32,043 bases of DNA. It comes from Ophiothrix spiculata (taxonomy: Eukaryota > Echinodermata > Ophiuroidea > Amphilepidida > Ophiotrichidae). Location of the stretch: NCBI GenBank assembly GCA_000969725.1, contig JXSR01S003058.1. One strand, written 5' to 3'. A program made the translations under genes and the position numbers. Under the pieces are notes generated by a model. The model worked only from the letters and a program-made list of their open reading frames with translations, had not been told where the DNA came from and did no database searches. Positions 11,005 through 20,449 of this stretch are shown here, one piece after another (position 1 is the stretch's first letter; the number at the start of each line of letters is the position of its first letter).

Positions 11005-11170
11005 ACCCTTCTTGTTTATTTTTTGAATTTTTAGTGCAACTTTTTTTGTTCTAATGACATAATTATTTCAGGCTGGTTGGGATATCATTAATCACTATGA
11101 GATTATTCTGATTGTGATTCATGTACATCTTAGATCTGGCCCAGATCCCTCTACTAACCCTTACCACTGA

Positions 11171-11230
11171 CCAATCCCTCTTCACTGACCAATGTCCTCT
11201 CTGTCTAGCAATTCATCTGACCAATATAAA
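11171..11230 (+). promoter_or_regulatory. Candidate Pol II promoter: three CTGACCAAT boxes and a TATA box
   Basis: CCAAT pentamers lie at 11171-11175, 11189-11193 and 11221-11225, each preceded by CTGA, so the 9-mer CTGACCAAT occurs three times in 57 bp. TATAAA lies at 11225-11230, predicting a start near 11255-11260, just before a locally CpG-rich leader. CCAAT boxes are the classic NF-Y target. The same 9-mer could be repeat-derived. No transcription evidence is available. Confidence 0.45.
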
Positions 11231-11259
11231 TGCAGTAACCAAATCAATTTAGTGACTTA

Positions 11260-11400
11260 GCAGCAAGATTTTGGCGCGCAGCCGAGCAGATTAAGCCGAC
11301 CGTCAGGGAGGCGGCCTTGGCTTGTATCTTGGCTAGAGGATTGTGTTGCTCAGTATGACCAGTTGAAAATAGATGGCGCAGTCAGAGCCAGTACATCCCT
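11260..11400 (+). CDS. Candidate first exon: 5' leader plus 28 coding bases
   Basis: Downstream of the TATA box lies a CpG- and GC-rich leader (about 11271-11335), unusual in this window. The first ATG (11355) opens a three-codon uORF, MTS-stop, ending at 11366. The next ATG at 11373, with G at +4 but T at -3, encodes MAQSEPVHP plus one base, and is cut by a consensus donor CCT|GTGAGT at 11400/11401. Exon length, leader and donor look like a real gene start, but the coding part is too short to identify. The remaining exons are unknown: the first intron would hold a retroposon and probably many kilobases. Alternatively it is the first exon of a non-coding RNA. Confidence 0.45.
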
Positions 11401-12325
11401 GTGAGTACATATCTGGCACAAAAAAGAAGCATGGCATGTCTTTAGATTGGCAATGTGTCAAAGTCTGATATATAGGCATACATTTTATTACTGCATCTTT
11501 GCTCTTTCATAAAACACCTCACCTGTGAAACTTCTTGTGAAAATGGCTGATAGAATGCCAGAGTCAAAGAAGAAATGTTGCACTTTATGATGATGGTCAC
11601 TGTACAACATGATGTAATGCTACCATAAGACATAAGACATAATTTATTTATTTCCACATACATGTAAATACAGTGTGTACACAATTATAAACAATATGGC
11701 ACATTAACTTAATATTAACATTGTGGAAGAGAGCAAGAAAATAAGCCAAAGGCCTGTCAAGTTCTTGTCTCCAGTGCAGAATAATATGAGAATAATAGAT
11801 ATAAAATTGCATAATGGCTTGACTTCCTTCCAAACCTTCCTTCCGATAGCCAAAGAGTGGGATGGGAAGAAGGTATGGCGAAGAAAAAATACTAAAATTA
11901 ATGCAACAGTGTCTGTAAGATCAGACTTATTAAAATAAAACAAAATTTAGCAAGAAAAATGAACAGAAATTGAATCAGTAATATCAAAAATATAAAAATA
12001 TATCCCTCAACTTAATTTTTGAAAGAGAGCAAATTCATGTTTAACTGAAAAATATAGCAAAAATAATGCTGCTGTACCTTCCTCTCAAACCACAATTCGA
12101 TGGCCAAAGAGAGGAGTGAGAGGAAGTATGGTGCATATCTATAGGGCCTATGTCATGTATAAAGAGCATGCCATTTTCAAAGGCCTCACAAAACAAAGAC
12201 TGGAATACCATTATCCAAAGATACATGCAAATATAATCAACAACATCAGATCAAAACAAATTATATACTCAATTTTGGAATACATGTAAAAAAGAGCAGT
12301 TTTCACAAAGATAATTTGCTCAAAA

Positions 12326-12621
12326 CTAGTATTGTGAAATAAGAGCATTTTTGTATGAATGTCTGAAAGACTTAATATTTTTTGATTGTTTAATGTGATT
12401 AGGAATGTCATTCCAGATTTTTACACCCTGGTAGGAAATAGATTTACGTCCTAGTTCAGTTCTTATTTTTGGATATTTAAAGTCAGAGGCATTTCTTGTG
12501 TTATAGTTATGATAATCATCATTAGTATTAAACAAATTATTAAATGCAGATGGAAGTAAATTGTTGCAATAATTGTACATAAATGAACCAATGTTTAGAT
12601 TACAAAGGTCAAATACTTTTA
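12326..12621 (-). pseudogene. C-terminal tail of the same retroposon polymerase, shifted frame
   Basis: It begins in frame with KVFDLCNLNIGSF and continues through NYCNNLLP, HNYNTRNASDF, GRKSISYQGVKIWNDIP and FRHSYKNALI to a stop. This order is the standard ending of the polyprotein in this retroposon group. It joins the fragment above after one or two small indels. Confidence 0.8.
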
Positions 12622-12633
12622 GTTGATTCTAAT

Positions 12634-13017
12634 TTAGAAAAGTGGGTTAGAGTGACTTCTGTAATTACTGTTACTGACTGCCCGTAATGCACGTTTCTGC
12701 ATTATGTGAAGCTTACTTTTATGAGAATCACTGGCTGAAATCCACCCTGTAATACCATAGCTAAAATGTGACAAAACAAGTGTATGATATAGGCTCAGAA
12801 GTGCAGATTCAGGAAGAAATTTGTTTACCTTATATAGAATACCAACACTACTGCAGCACTTTTTGCGGAGATTATCAATATGGGTCTTCCAACTAAGGTT
12901 TTGATCCACAGTAACACCTAAAAATTTAAATGTACTTACACGATCTATTTTTACGTCATCTAATGAGAGCTTAAAATCATGAATTTTATTGGTTTTATTT
13001 TGAGTACCAAATAACAT
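12634..13017 (-). pseudogene. Reverse transcriptase fragment (3' part of the polymerase domain)
   Basis: This is a 127-residue open piece of the retroposon above, broken at its C-terminus by a frameshift. FKFLGVTVDQNLSW and HIDNLRKKC mark the thumb-proximal region typical of CR1/L2/Jockey-group polymerases. It lacks the endonuclease domain and the catalytic aspartates, so it cannot be active. Confidence 0.85.
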
Positions 13018-13317
13018 GGAGTTGGTTAAGAGAAAGTTGATGAGACGATATGATGTCTCAATATTAATCGCTATTATCTGAATGATCTACACAATTTATA
13101 CTGGCACACACATGAAAATTATTTATGTCAAAATTAAATTTAAACCAGTCTCTCAACAAAATTGTTTTTACTTAATTAGATTGTTTATGCAAATATAAAA
13201 ATTTAACCACTTTCAAAGGAGTCTGGAACTAGACAGGCCCTCGGCATATTTTCCATTCCTCCTCTTATTATTGTTTAAATGACATGTTTATTTTGTTGAT
13301 GTATATCTAGGATGTAA

Positions 13318-13894
13318 ATCAGTTCAGCGGAACTCACAATTCGGATACGTATCCGAATTTGGATACCAACGTACATTTCGTATCCAAATTGTGATACCCG
13401 TATCAGAATAAGGATATGGAGGGGTATCCCAATTCTGACACGCCTGTCGTGGCGCAGGAAACAAATCGATAACACAAGCTGGCAAGTACATGTAGAACAT
13501 CTTTCTCCATTTATAATAAATGTATCTGTGGAAATGTCATTTCCATTTGTGCAATTCCAGCGGAACAGCTTTGAAACATGTCCTGATAGCTCCTTGTCAC
13601 AGAAGACAAAATAATTTGGCCAATACTTTCTTAGAATTTAGATGACAAATGATGATAATGTTATTGACTTTTATACGTACCGGTATGGTGCGCGGCGAAG
13701 CTGAATATTCATTTCAGCTGATATCCCGTTTCAGCTGTTTTTAATCCAAATTCGGATACGGGTATCAGAATTTTGATACGGAGTATCTAAATTCGGATAC
13801 GTATCCGAATTGTGAGTTTCAGCTGTTTTTAATCCAAATTCAGAATTTTGATACGGAGTATCCGTATCCGGATTGTGAGTTCCGCCGAACTGAT
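13318..13894. mobile_element. TIR element rich in GGATACGTATCC palindromes
   Basis: The inverted ends are ATCAGTTCAGCGGAACTCACAAT on the left and, on the opposite strand, ATCAGTTCGGCGGAACTCACAAT on the right. The element is 577 bp. Inside, AATTCGGATACGTATCCGAATT, a perfect 22-bp palindrome, occurs at 13338-13359 and 13790-13811. The block beginning TTTCAGCTGTTTTTAATCC is directly repeated (about 13731 and 13817). It is non-coding, and no target duplication was resolved. Confidence 0.8.
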
Positions 13895-13912
13895 ATACTG
13901 TCTTATTGCAAT

Positions 13913-13950
13913 AAATTATGTTATGTTATGTAATGTTATGTTATGTTATA
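13913..13950 (+). repeat. (TTATG)n microsatellite
   Basis: About seven pentanucleotide units with one variant (TAATG). It lies just outside the palindrome-rich element. Confidence 0.85.
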
Positions 13951-14480
13951 GGGATGCAGTATAATGTTCAGCGACCATTGAAATTATCATAAAGTGCAAC
14001 ATAGGTTCTCAAGGCATCTTTTTATGATTACTACTAGTACTAATATAGGTCAAGTTGAAACATCAGACTTAATACACAGGTTCTCTGATGAAATACATCT
14101 ATCAAATCCAACAGGTGGATGAAAAAGTGATAATGATTCTGATGATGCGTTCTTGACAAAGAGCCAAAATACAACTGAATGAAATTTATTTGTGGACATC
14201 TATAATAGTTTTACTATATCCAGGGTTAACTAACCTTTTGGGTCACAAGGTACCTTGTGTAGTTAAGGTGGTTGTAAAAGTTAATAGCTAGTGTATGATT
14301 GAAATATGACAGATGATATTTCATTGGAATATTCATGTTTTTGACTTGAATTTGTATTCAAAATGTCACCTTTGAAAATTTTGAAATTAATTGATGTTTG
14401 GATAAGTATGCCAAACAAATATATCATGATATAATATCATTTGAATTACCTATATCTATGAAAGTGATGTACGAGTGCCA
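13951..14480. other. No recognised feature
   Basis: AT-rich unique-looking sequence between the microsatellite and the G/C-run element. No supported frame, inverted ends or repeat match was seen. Confidence 0.4.
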
Positions 14481-14499
14481 CTGAGCAGCTCATCTGAGA

Positions 14500-14822
14500 A
14501 GTAGGGGTCTTTCGGAATTAAATTGGGTAAAAAAAGGGGGTCTTTCAGTGACAGAGTGCAAAAAATGGGCAGGGGGGGGGGGTCTTGGGGAAAAATTCCC
14601 CCAAAAGTAGGATCTTTCCGGGTCAAAATGGCCAATAATTCATAAAAACTTACATTAAATTAAGGAAATAATGGGTCTTTGAGTGACAAAAGTTGTTTTA
14701 GTGACAAGGAATCTAAAAAAATAGGGGGCCATTGAGAGACAGTTGAGAGTGAGCGAAAAAATCAGGGTCTTTTTGGTGGCACATAACGTGTCCACCCCCC
14801 CCCCCCCCCCCCCCCTCCGGAA
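14500..14822. mobile_element. Poly-G/poly-C bounded repeat, relative of 22160-22475
   Basis: Degenerate iterations of GGGTCTTT followed by GTGACA occur through the segment, with a G-run at about 14570-14582 and a C-run at about 14796-14814. On the minus strand the right end reads G-run, GTGGACACGTTATGTGCCACC, AAAAAGACCC. This resembles the left end of the element at 22160 (G-run, GTACTT, GGTATGTGCCGC, AAGACCCCC). The left end is not resolved. Non-coding. Confidence 0.55.
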
Positions 14823-14829
14823 TTACCAT

Positions 14830-15820
14830 GTCTTCTTTGTCCAAGATTTCAAACACACTTACAGTTTGGTCAACAATGTTTCATTTAGAATTTGAGTGTT
14901 GCTATTTAAATTGAAATTTTACATTTGCATTTGTATAATGGATATCATTTCAGTTGTAACGATTATCAGTGACTTTTAATGAACTCATTTTAATGAACTC
15001 ATTGTTTTCAAAACACCTAAAATACAGCTCTTTGACACAATTATTATGTTGATTGTTTGATCACGTTTTGTGTGAAAATATTGAGTGAAACTAGTATAAA
15101 TACAATTGAAATATATACGATAGGCTTCTTCAAATGTATAATTTACCAATTGTTAAAAAAAAATCCCCGGCTTTTGTAAAATAAGAATATTTATAAATCG
15201 TTATTCCTTTTCATCGCGTCCACCAGTCCATATTTACAAAACATTTAGATGGGGAATTTATGATTTTGCTAACCAATTACCAATGATTACAAATTCTAGT
15301 GCTTAACTAACTATGAATTCATTTTCTTACAAGTTTACAATAGAAAATGGACTTGGATTATGAGACAAAATTTTCACCTAAGTAGTACTTAATGGTACGT
15401 TATCTGCAACAAAGAATAATTCGAGGCTACTTCTAATTTTTAAAATCGTTGAAAATATCAGACACTTAAAGATAATTATTTGTACAAGATGAATTTAATA
15501 GTTGGTTGACTGAACGATAATAATACTCATCAGCGATGGTCATGAAATAAGGCATCATTATACTAGATTAAAATAACTTAAGTAGATAATGACAGATTGC
15601 AACAGGTTACAAAACCTACATTACAAGATTTACCAAGGTGTGGATGTTTTTAATTCTTTGAGCACATTCTGCCTGACTGTTGACAGCGGTTGTTTGCATG
15701 GCAATCACATCATGACTACACTTCATGAAACAAACGAGGCACTGCATGTGACGTAGTATACCGTGAATATGGCGGATTGTTCAAATGCATTCAATAGAAG
15801 TGTGACCATTAACAAACACT
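14830..15820. other. AT-rich stretch without a recognised gene
   Basis: A 14-bp direct repeat (TTTTAATGAACTCA twice) lies at about 14975-15002. Nothing else is supported on either strand. Confidence 0.4.
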
Positions 15821-15827
15821 TCATATG

Positions 15828-16683
15828 AGGTGTGTTTTCACGACGGGTTCACTTTCGAAAGGTTCTCACTTTCAAAAGTGAACTCGCAGTTGAGTGACCG
15901 TCGAAACGCACTTGTAGGTAATCACTTTCGAAAGGAACGGACCTTAACTGCGAGTTTTCAACCACAAGAAATCTTATGGTTGACTCGCAGTTAACCACTC
16001 ACCTTGGAAACAACTAGCAGTTGACAACTTACAGTTGAGAGCGAACTTGAAACAAAAGCCATACAAAAACCTACGAGCCAAGCGCTATCTCGCTTTTATA
16101 GTGTATTACAACGGAACTTATTGATGATTTTGGACCGTTTTCCACCATATTTATTTAATTAAATAACATTTCATCAGTGTTATCAGAGATGTCTCTGGTT
16201 ATAGTATAGGTACTTTGGTATGCCATGATCATTGCAACTTTTCATTCAGAATGATAACAGTTATAATGGTCAAGACTACTACTGCTTTTCAAAAGAGAAA
16301 TATGTTCTTATGTGCACAACATTTATACCAACGTCTTTCAATATACATTTGACATATGCTCACTTTGCTAAAATTCTATTTTCTACCAAAGATATATAGC
16401 ACGGTCTTGTTGCTCTAAAGTTAAAACCAAATAATACAGAATTTCCTAGTGACCATACTATATTTTCTGAACAACAGTATACTACCCGATTTGTGTACCT
16501 CAGTTTGCAGTAAGTAAATTTTGGTTTAAGGTCAAATAATGTTGCTCATTTCAACAGTACTTCTGAGATAAACTGTGTATTCAACTTCGAAAGAGAGTTC
16601 CTTTTGAAGTTAAAAGACGTCGTGGAGACGGTCGCTTACAGTTGAGGGGATTAGTAAACTGAACTAGTCGTGGAAACATACCT
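15828..16683. mobile_element. Fold-back element with repeated internal inverted motifs
   Basis: The ends are AGGTGTGTTTTCACGAC at 15828-15844 and, inverted, AGGTATGTTTCCACGAC at 16667-16683 (15 of 17). Next to the left end, TTCACTTTCGAAAGGTTCTCAC and AAAGTGAACTCGCAGTTGAGTGACCGTCGAAACGCAC form a roughly 90-bp imperfect hairpin (15828-15918). Motifs CGCAGTT, ACAGTTGAG and TTTCGAAAG recur in both orientations to about 16050 and again at 16585-16650. No coding capacity. Confidence 0.65.
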
Positions 16684-16868
16684 ATTGTCCCATCAATAAA
16701 AAATGCACCATTATCAATAGGTTAATTACAGTATTCTGTTGAATGGACTGCGATACGCCATATTTATAGGAAAGGTCATCAGTCCAAATCCTTTGTTTGG
16801 TATCAATCGATAAAAGCATGCAATGCCTCTATTGTACTAGGGTATCAGCATCAGCGTCAGTAGAATTA

Positions 16869-17079
16869 GGATGTGTTCGCACATACTAGTCATGAGCGGC
16901 TCTAGAGTGAGACAACATAGCAGTTGCGTTCACACTGGAACACGACTTGCGCATTAAAATTAGTGGCGCATCACTTTTGTTCACGAGCAAGACACTTTCT
17001 ATAATTGCGTTCACACTGGGAATTTGCTTGTATGAGTGAGAATATAGTCATGACCAAATTCTTCTGTGTGAACACGTCC
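16869..17079. mobile_element. MITE, Harbinger-like ends, copy 2
   Basis: It starts GGATGTGTTCGCACA and ends TGTGTGAACACGTCC, flanked by TTA on both sides. It is 211 bp and collinear with 6371-6561, sharing CGAGCAAGACACTTTCTATAATTGC-type sequence and AATATAGTCATGACCAAATT. It lies directly against another MITE at 17083. Confidence 0.85.
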
Positions 17080-17082
17080 TTA

Positions 17083-17274
17083 TTTAAAGCAATACTATAA
17101 GGTTTTGATCAAATTAATTCAACAAATGACCATAACAGAAAAAGTAAACATCTTTGAGCCAAATCGTTGGAGGGTATTCATATCCACCAAAAACAAACCC
17201 AATAAGCCCAAAAAATCAAAAGTCATGGGTGACAGGGGCGCTTCATTTTTAACACTTTATAGTATTGCTTTAAA
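17083..17274. mobile_element. MITE with perfect 17-bp ends
   Basis: TTTAAAGCAATACTATA at 17083-17099 is the exact reverse complement of 17258-17274. The element is 192 bp. The frame through it (IFEPNRWRVFISTKNK and onward) arises from the element and is not a supported gene. Confidence 0.8.
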
Positions 17275-17410
17275 CAAAAAAAACCTACTGATTTTTTCTC
17301 TGTTTGAGATTGAACAATTTGTAAACTAAGGATTTGAACAAGCCTAATGTTTGCTGCCAAACATTTTCTTAAAGTGAGAAGAGAGAAACTGTGTGTTAAT
17401 GTGTATATTG

Positions 17411-17850
17411 TGACAAGCCCTGTTAAAATTTTATAGATACACTATCAAATGATGTTGATAATGGCATAATTATAAAGAATGATTTAATGTCAGCTAGCAA
17501 TATTCAGTTACAAGATTTAAATGAATAAATCTTTTAAATGTCTGGGTCTATTGACACAAGATAGCATCAACAGAATTGAGAAATGGGTTACATCAACAAA
17601 CGATAAATAATTTGATAACATTGGCTTACAACCAAATCTGATGACTTTATATTTTGCTTGCAATTAATAGACAAAATAAATGATTGATTTTAATTGCTTT
17701 GTTTTTCTTAGAACTTTAAAAATACTTGAAAAGGCCAAACAGTAGTTTTTCTTGGCTACCAAATATTTGGTGCAACTAGTCTTTGTTGTTAGATTTTTAT
17801 AAATTTATCTTCCTCCTATTTATTATTATGGTCTGGAATGAATATCAGGT
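17411..17850 (+). repeat. Direct duplication D, copy 1 (intact reference copy)
   Basis: It is collinear with 18255-18692 and nearly identical over most of its length, including GATTTAAATGAATAAATCTTTTAAATGTCTGGGTC and TGGCTACCAAATATT. The centre-to-centre distance is about 845 bp. No gene. It continues as GAATATCAGGTTTTC, which identifies the empty site of the insertion in copy 2. Confidence 0.9.
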
Positions 17851-17904
17851 TTTCAACATTAAAATGCTTTAAATTACAAATAAAAGTTTTTTATATACCT
17901 AGAA

Positions 17905-18225
17905 ACTCGCTAGTCCGAATTTTGAAAAACTGTAATAGAAATATGCACATTTTTTCCTATTCGGATTAGCAATCTGTTTTAAAAATTAGGACTAGCAAAC
18001 CTACTTTAAAATTTGGACTAGCAAGCCTATTTTGAAATTTGGACTAGCAAGCTGTTATTTAAATTCGGACTGGCAAGACATTTTAAAAATTTGAACTAGC
18101 AAGCTGTTTTTGATATTCTGGATAGCAAGCCTTTTTAAAAAAATCGGCCTGCCGAGCCTAAATTACAATTCGAACTAGTGAGCTATCGGACTAGCAGGCT
18201 GTCGGACTAGCGAGCTGTCCCCTAT
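17905..18225 (+). repeat. Minisatellite, about 30-bp unit with GGACTAGCAAGC core
   Basis: Roughly ten diverged units carry variants of TTTAAAATTTGGACTAGCAAGCC. Toward the right end the units shorten to about 16 bp (CGGACTAGCAGGCTGT). The array fills the space between the two copies of duplication D. Confidence 0.85.
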
Positions 18226-18254
18226 GTATCAATGTGTATTTTGTTCTTACAGTA

Positions 18255-18692
18255 TGACAAACCCTGTTAAAATTTTATAGACACACTATCAAATGTTGCT
18301 GATAATGACATACAAAGAATGATTTAATGTTAGCTAGTAATATTCAGTTACAAGATTTAAATGAATAAATCTTTTAAATGTCTGGGTCTATTGACACAAG
18401 ATAGTATCAACAGAATTGAGATGTGGGTTACATCAACAGACAATAAATAATTTGATAACACTGGCTTAAAACCAAATCTGATGACTTTATATTTTGCATG
18501 CAATTAATAGACAAAATAAATGATTGATTTTAATGTTGGTTTTTTTCAAACTTTGAAAATACTTGAAAAAGCCAAGCAGTAGTTTTTCTTGGCTACCAAA
18601 TATTAGGTGCAACTAATCTTTGGTGTTAGATTTTTATAAATTTATTTTCCTCCTTATTATTATTATTATTATTATTGCCTGGAATGAATATC
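18255..18692 (+). repeat. Direct duplication D, copy 2
   Basis: Matches 17411-17850. It differs by scattered substitutions, a short deletion near 18310, and an expanded TTA microsatellite (18652-18677) where copy 1 has only TATTTATTATTATG. It is interrupted after ATC at 18690-18692 by an insertion. Confidence 0.9.
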
Positions 18693-19066
18693 TGGTCCAC
18701 GCGTACTGTACACATCTTTTTTGATTTCGCAAGTGCAGTGGGAAGTGCAGGAACACACAAGCGCAGTATATGCAGAATAGTGTTTTGAAGCCAAAAAGTG
18801 TAACATTTTCTGTGAAAAAAGGTTGGTGACCTTGGTTTTATGTTTTTATTAAAACAACATACTTGTGCGCAAATTTTGTGAAAAATTGACACCGAATTTC
18901 AATAGGAAATGCCCCAAAATGCTATTTTTAAACTGACTCACGTGCAATAATGATCGAGTCCGTTGACCCCCAATTATTATTTTAAAAATCGTTCTGCATC
19001 GATAAAATATTATTCATGCAGATTTTTACTAGCAAATTTCAGATCTATCATGGACCAGACACCTTA
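18693..19066. mobile_element. 374-bp insertion in duplication D with ATC flanks
   Basis: Copy 1 reads GAATATCAGGTTTTC. Copy 2 reads GAATATC, then 374 bp, then ATCAGGTTTTC. ATC therefore flanks the insert on both sides. The insert begins TGGTCCA and has TGGACCA near its right end (19051-19057), an inverted pair. There is no ORF of note. A non-autonomous DNA element is likely, but the class is unknown. Confidence 0.75.
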
Positions 19067-19426
19067 ATCAGGTTTTCGACGTTAGAATATAAACAAGGTT
19101 TAGAAGCATAGAAAATAACAAACAAAGAATGTAAACCAGCTTTTCTTTCTGCTTGAAATGTATGGACTGACATGAATTTTTGATTTCTTCCAAAATAAGA
19201 TTCACTTATCTTTGTTTACTTCATTTTTTTTTTAAATAAAGCATGTTGTGAAAATTTAATCAAATGTACAACCATAAAAGGTATAAAAGCATCTGTATTT
19301 TGGTTTAATATGTAATACCTGCATGTAAGTTGAGAACGAAAGCAAAATGTCTGTGAGCTGTTTCATTTGTGATATATATTGAAAGTAGTGTTAGACAAAT
19401 GTTTGGGATCTTTAGGCAAAGGGGAA

Positions 19427-19476
19427 NNNNNNNNNNNNNNNNNNNNNNNNNNNNNNNNNNNNNNNNNNNNNNNNNN
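19427..19476. other. Assembly gap (50 N)
   Basis: Fifty N bases break the first array unit. The true length is unknown, and tandem repeats around it may be collapsed. Frames that cross it are meaningless. Confidence 1.
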
Positions 19477-19657
19477 CACACCACCTTTTTTTCGCTGGCG
19501 AAAAAAAATTAAAGTAGGTAAAGAATTGCAATTTTCTCCAATATTCCTCAAAATCATTGAAAACTACAGGTTATATTACTATAAACATGTTCTACTGATT
19601 CATGTTAAAAAAAATATGTAGGTGAAAAATTAGTGGGAAGAACCTAGGCCAGTCCCT
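19477..19657 (+). repeat. Dispersed repeat R1, copy 2
   Basis: Matches 7691-7877 from CACACCA to CAGTCCC. It starts at the gap edge and sits inside the 388-bp array, which explains the longer first interval. Confidence 0.75.
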
Positions 19658-20449
19658 TTAAAACATTACAAATTTTAAAAATTTGTATGTATTTTAGCCG
19701 GGTGTTTTGAAATATTTACAATGTAAGCAATGAAAAATCTCTATAGAAAGAAGTTTGTGTTTACTAGATAAAACAACAGAATTTTACCCATAAGTAAGTA
19801 TTGCATATTTTGAAACTTTAATCAAATCTGCTACAAATACAACCTAAAACAAGGCAAGCTTTCTCATTTTCATCAATCTTGCATGTAAGGTGAGAGTGGA
19901 GTAAAATGTCTGTGAGCTGTTTCATTTGTGATATATCATGTATATATTGAAAGTAGTGTTAGACAAATGTTTGGGATCTTTAGGCAAAAGGGAAGGAGGG
20001 GGCAAAAGGCAACACTCCAGCTATTGCTCGTGACGGACACATTTTTTAAAAACGCTACAAATTTTAAAATGTTGTATGTATTTTAGCCGGGTGTTTTGAA
20101 ATATTTACAATGTAAGCAATGAAAAATCTCTATAGAAAGAAGTTTGTGTTTACTAGATAAAACAAAAGAATTTTACCCATAAGTAAGTATTGGTATATTT
20201 TGAAACTTTAATCAAATCTACTACAAATACAACCTAAAAAGGCAAGCTTTCTCATTTTCATCAATCTTGCATGTAAGGTGAGAGTGGAGTAAAATGTCTG
20301 TGAGCTGTTTCATTTGTGATATATTTTGAAAGCAGTGTTAGACAAATGTTTGGGATCTTAAGGCAAAGGGGAAATTGAAGGGGGAGACAAAAACACCCCA
20401 GCAGCACTTTGGAAGAATTATTTGCTTTTGACAGAAGCGGGCACAATAC

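Larger units (their letters stand above)
11627..13055 (-). mobile_element. CR1/L2-like non-LTR retrotransposon, 5'-truncated and decayed
   Basis: On the minus strand 13017 to 12634 encodes the last part of a reverse transcriptase: MLFGTQNK, FKFLGVTVDQNLSWKTHI, a SLYHTLVLSHFSYGI segment and LHIMQKRALR. After a frameshift near 12625-12634, the frame 12621 to 12326 carries the usual C-terminal tail, with YNTRNASDF, RTELGRKSISYQG and KIWNDIP. The polymerase YXDD motif lies upstream of this portion in the family and is absent. A long 3' part follows to about 11627. Its end, reading TTATGTCTTATGTCTTATGG on the minus strand, resembles the short tandem tails of such elements. The 3' part also holds two diverged blocks around GATAGCCAAAGAG and GATGGCCAAAGAG. 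The clade is inferred from motif style. Confidence 0.85.
19210..20400 (+). repeat. Tandem array, about 388-bp unit, three copies (first interrupted)
   Basis: The block CTGTGAGCTGTTTCATTTGTGATATAT starts at 19351, 19910 and 20298, and GTTTGGGATCTT follows each time. The block TTTTAGCCGGGTGTTTTGAAATATTTACAATG occurs at about 19692 and 20080. The unit is 388 bp. The first interval is longer (559 bp) because it contains the assembly gap and dispersed repeat R1. No coding capacity. Confidence 0.9.

Noticed and set aside
17105-17329. A 74-codon open frame
   Set aside because: It starts inside the MITE with 17-bp ends and runs out past it; no domain or splice context.
18626-18892. An 88-codon minus-strand frame ending in a poly-Asn run
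   Set aside because: The Asn run is the TTA microsatellite and the rest lies in the 374-bp insertion.
19363-19621. Open frames on both strands crossing the N run
   Set aside because: Their central residues are unknown bases; they are artefacts of the gap.
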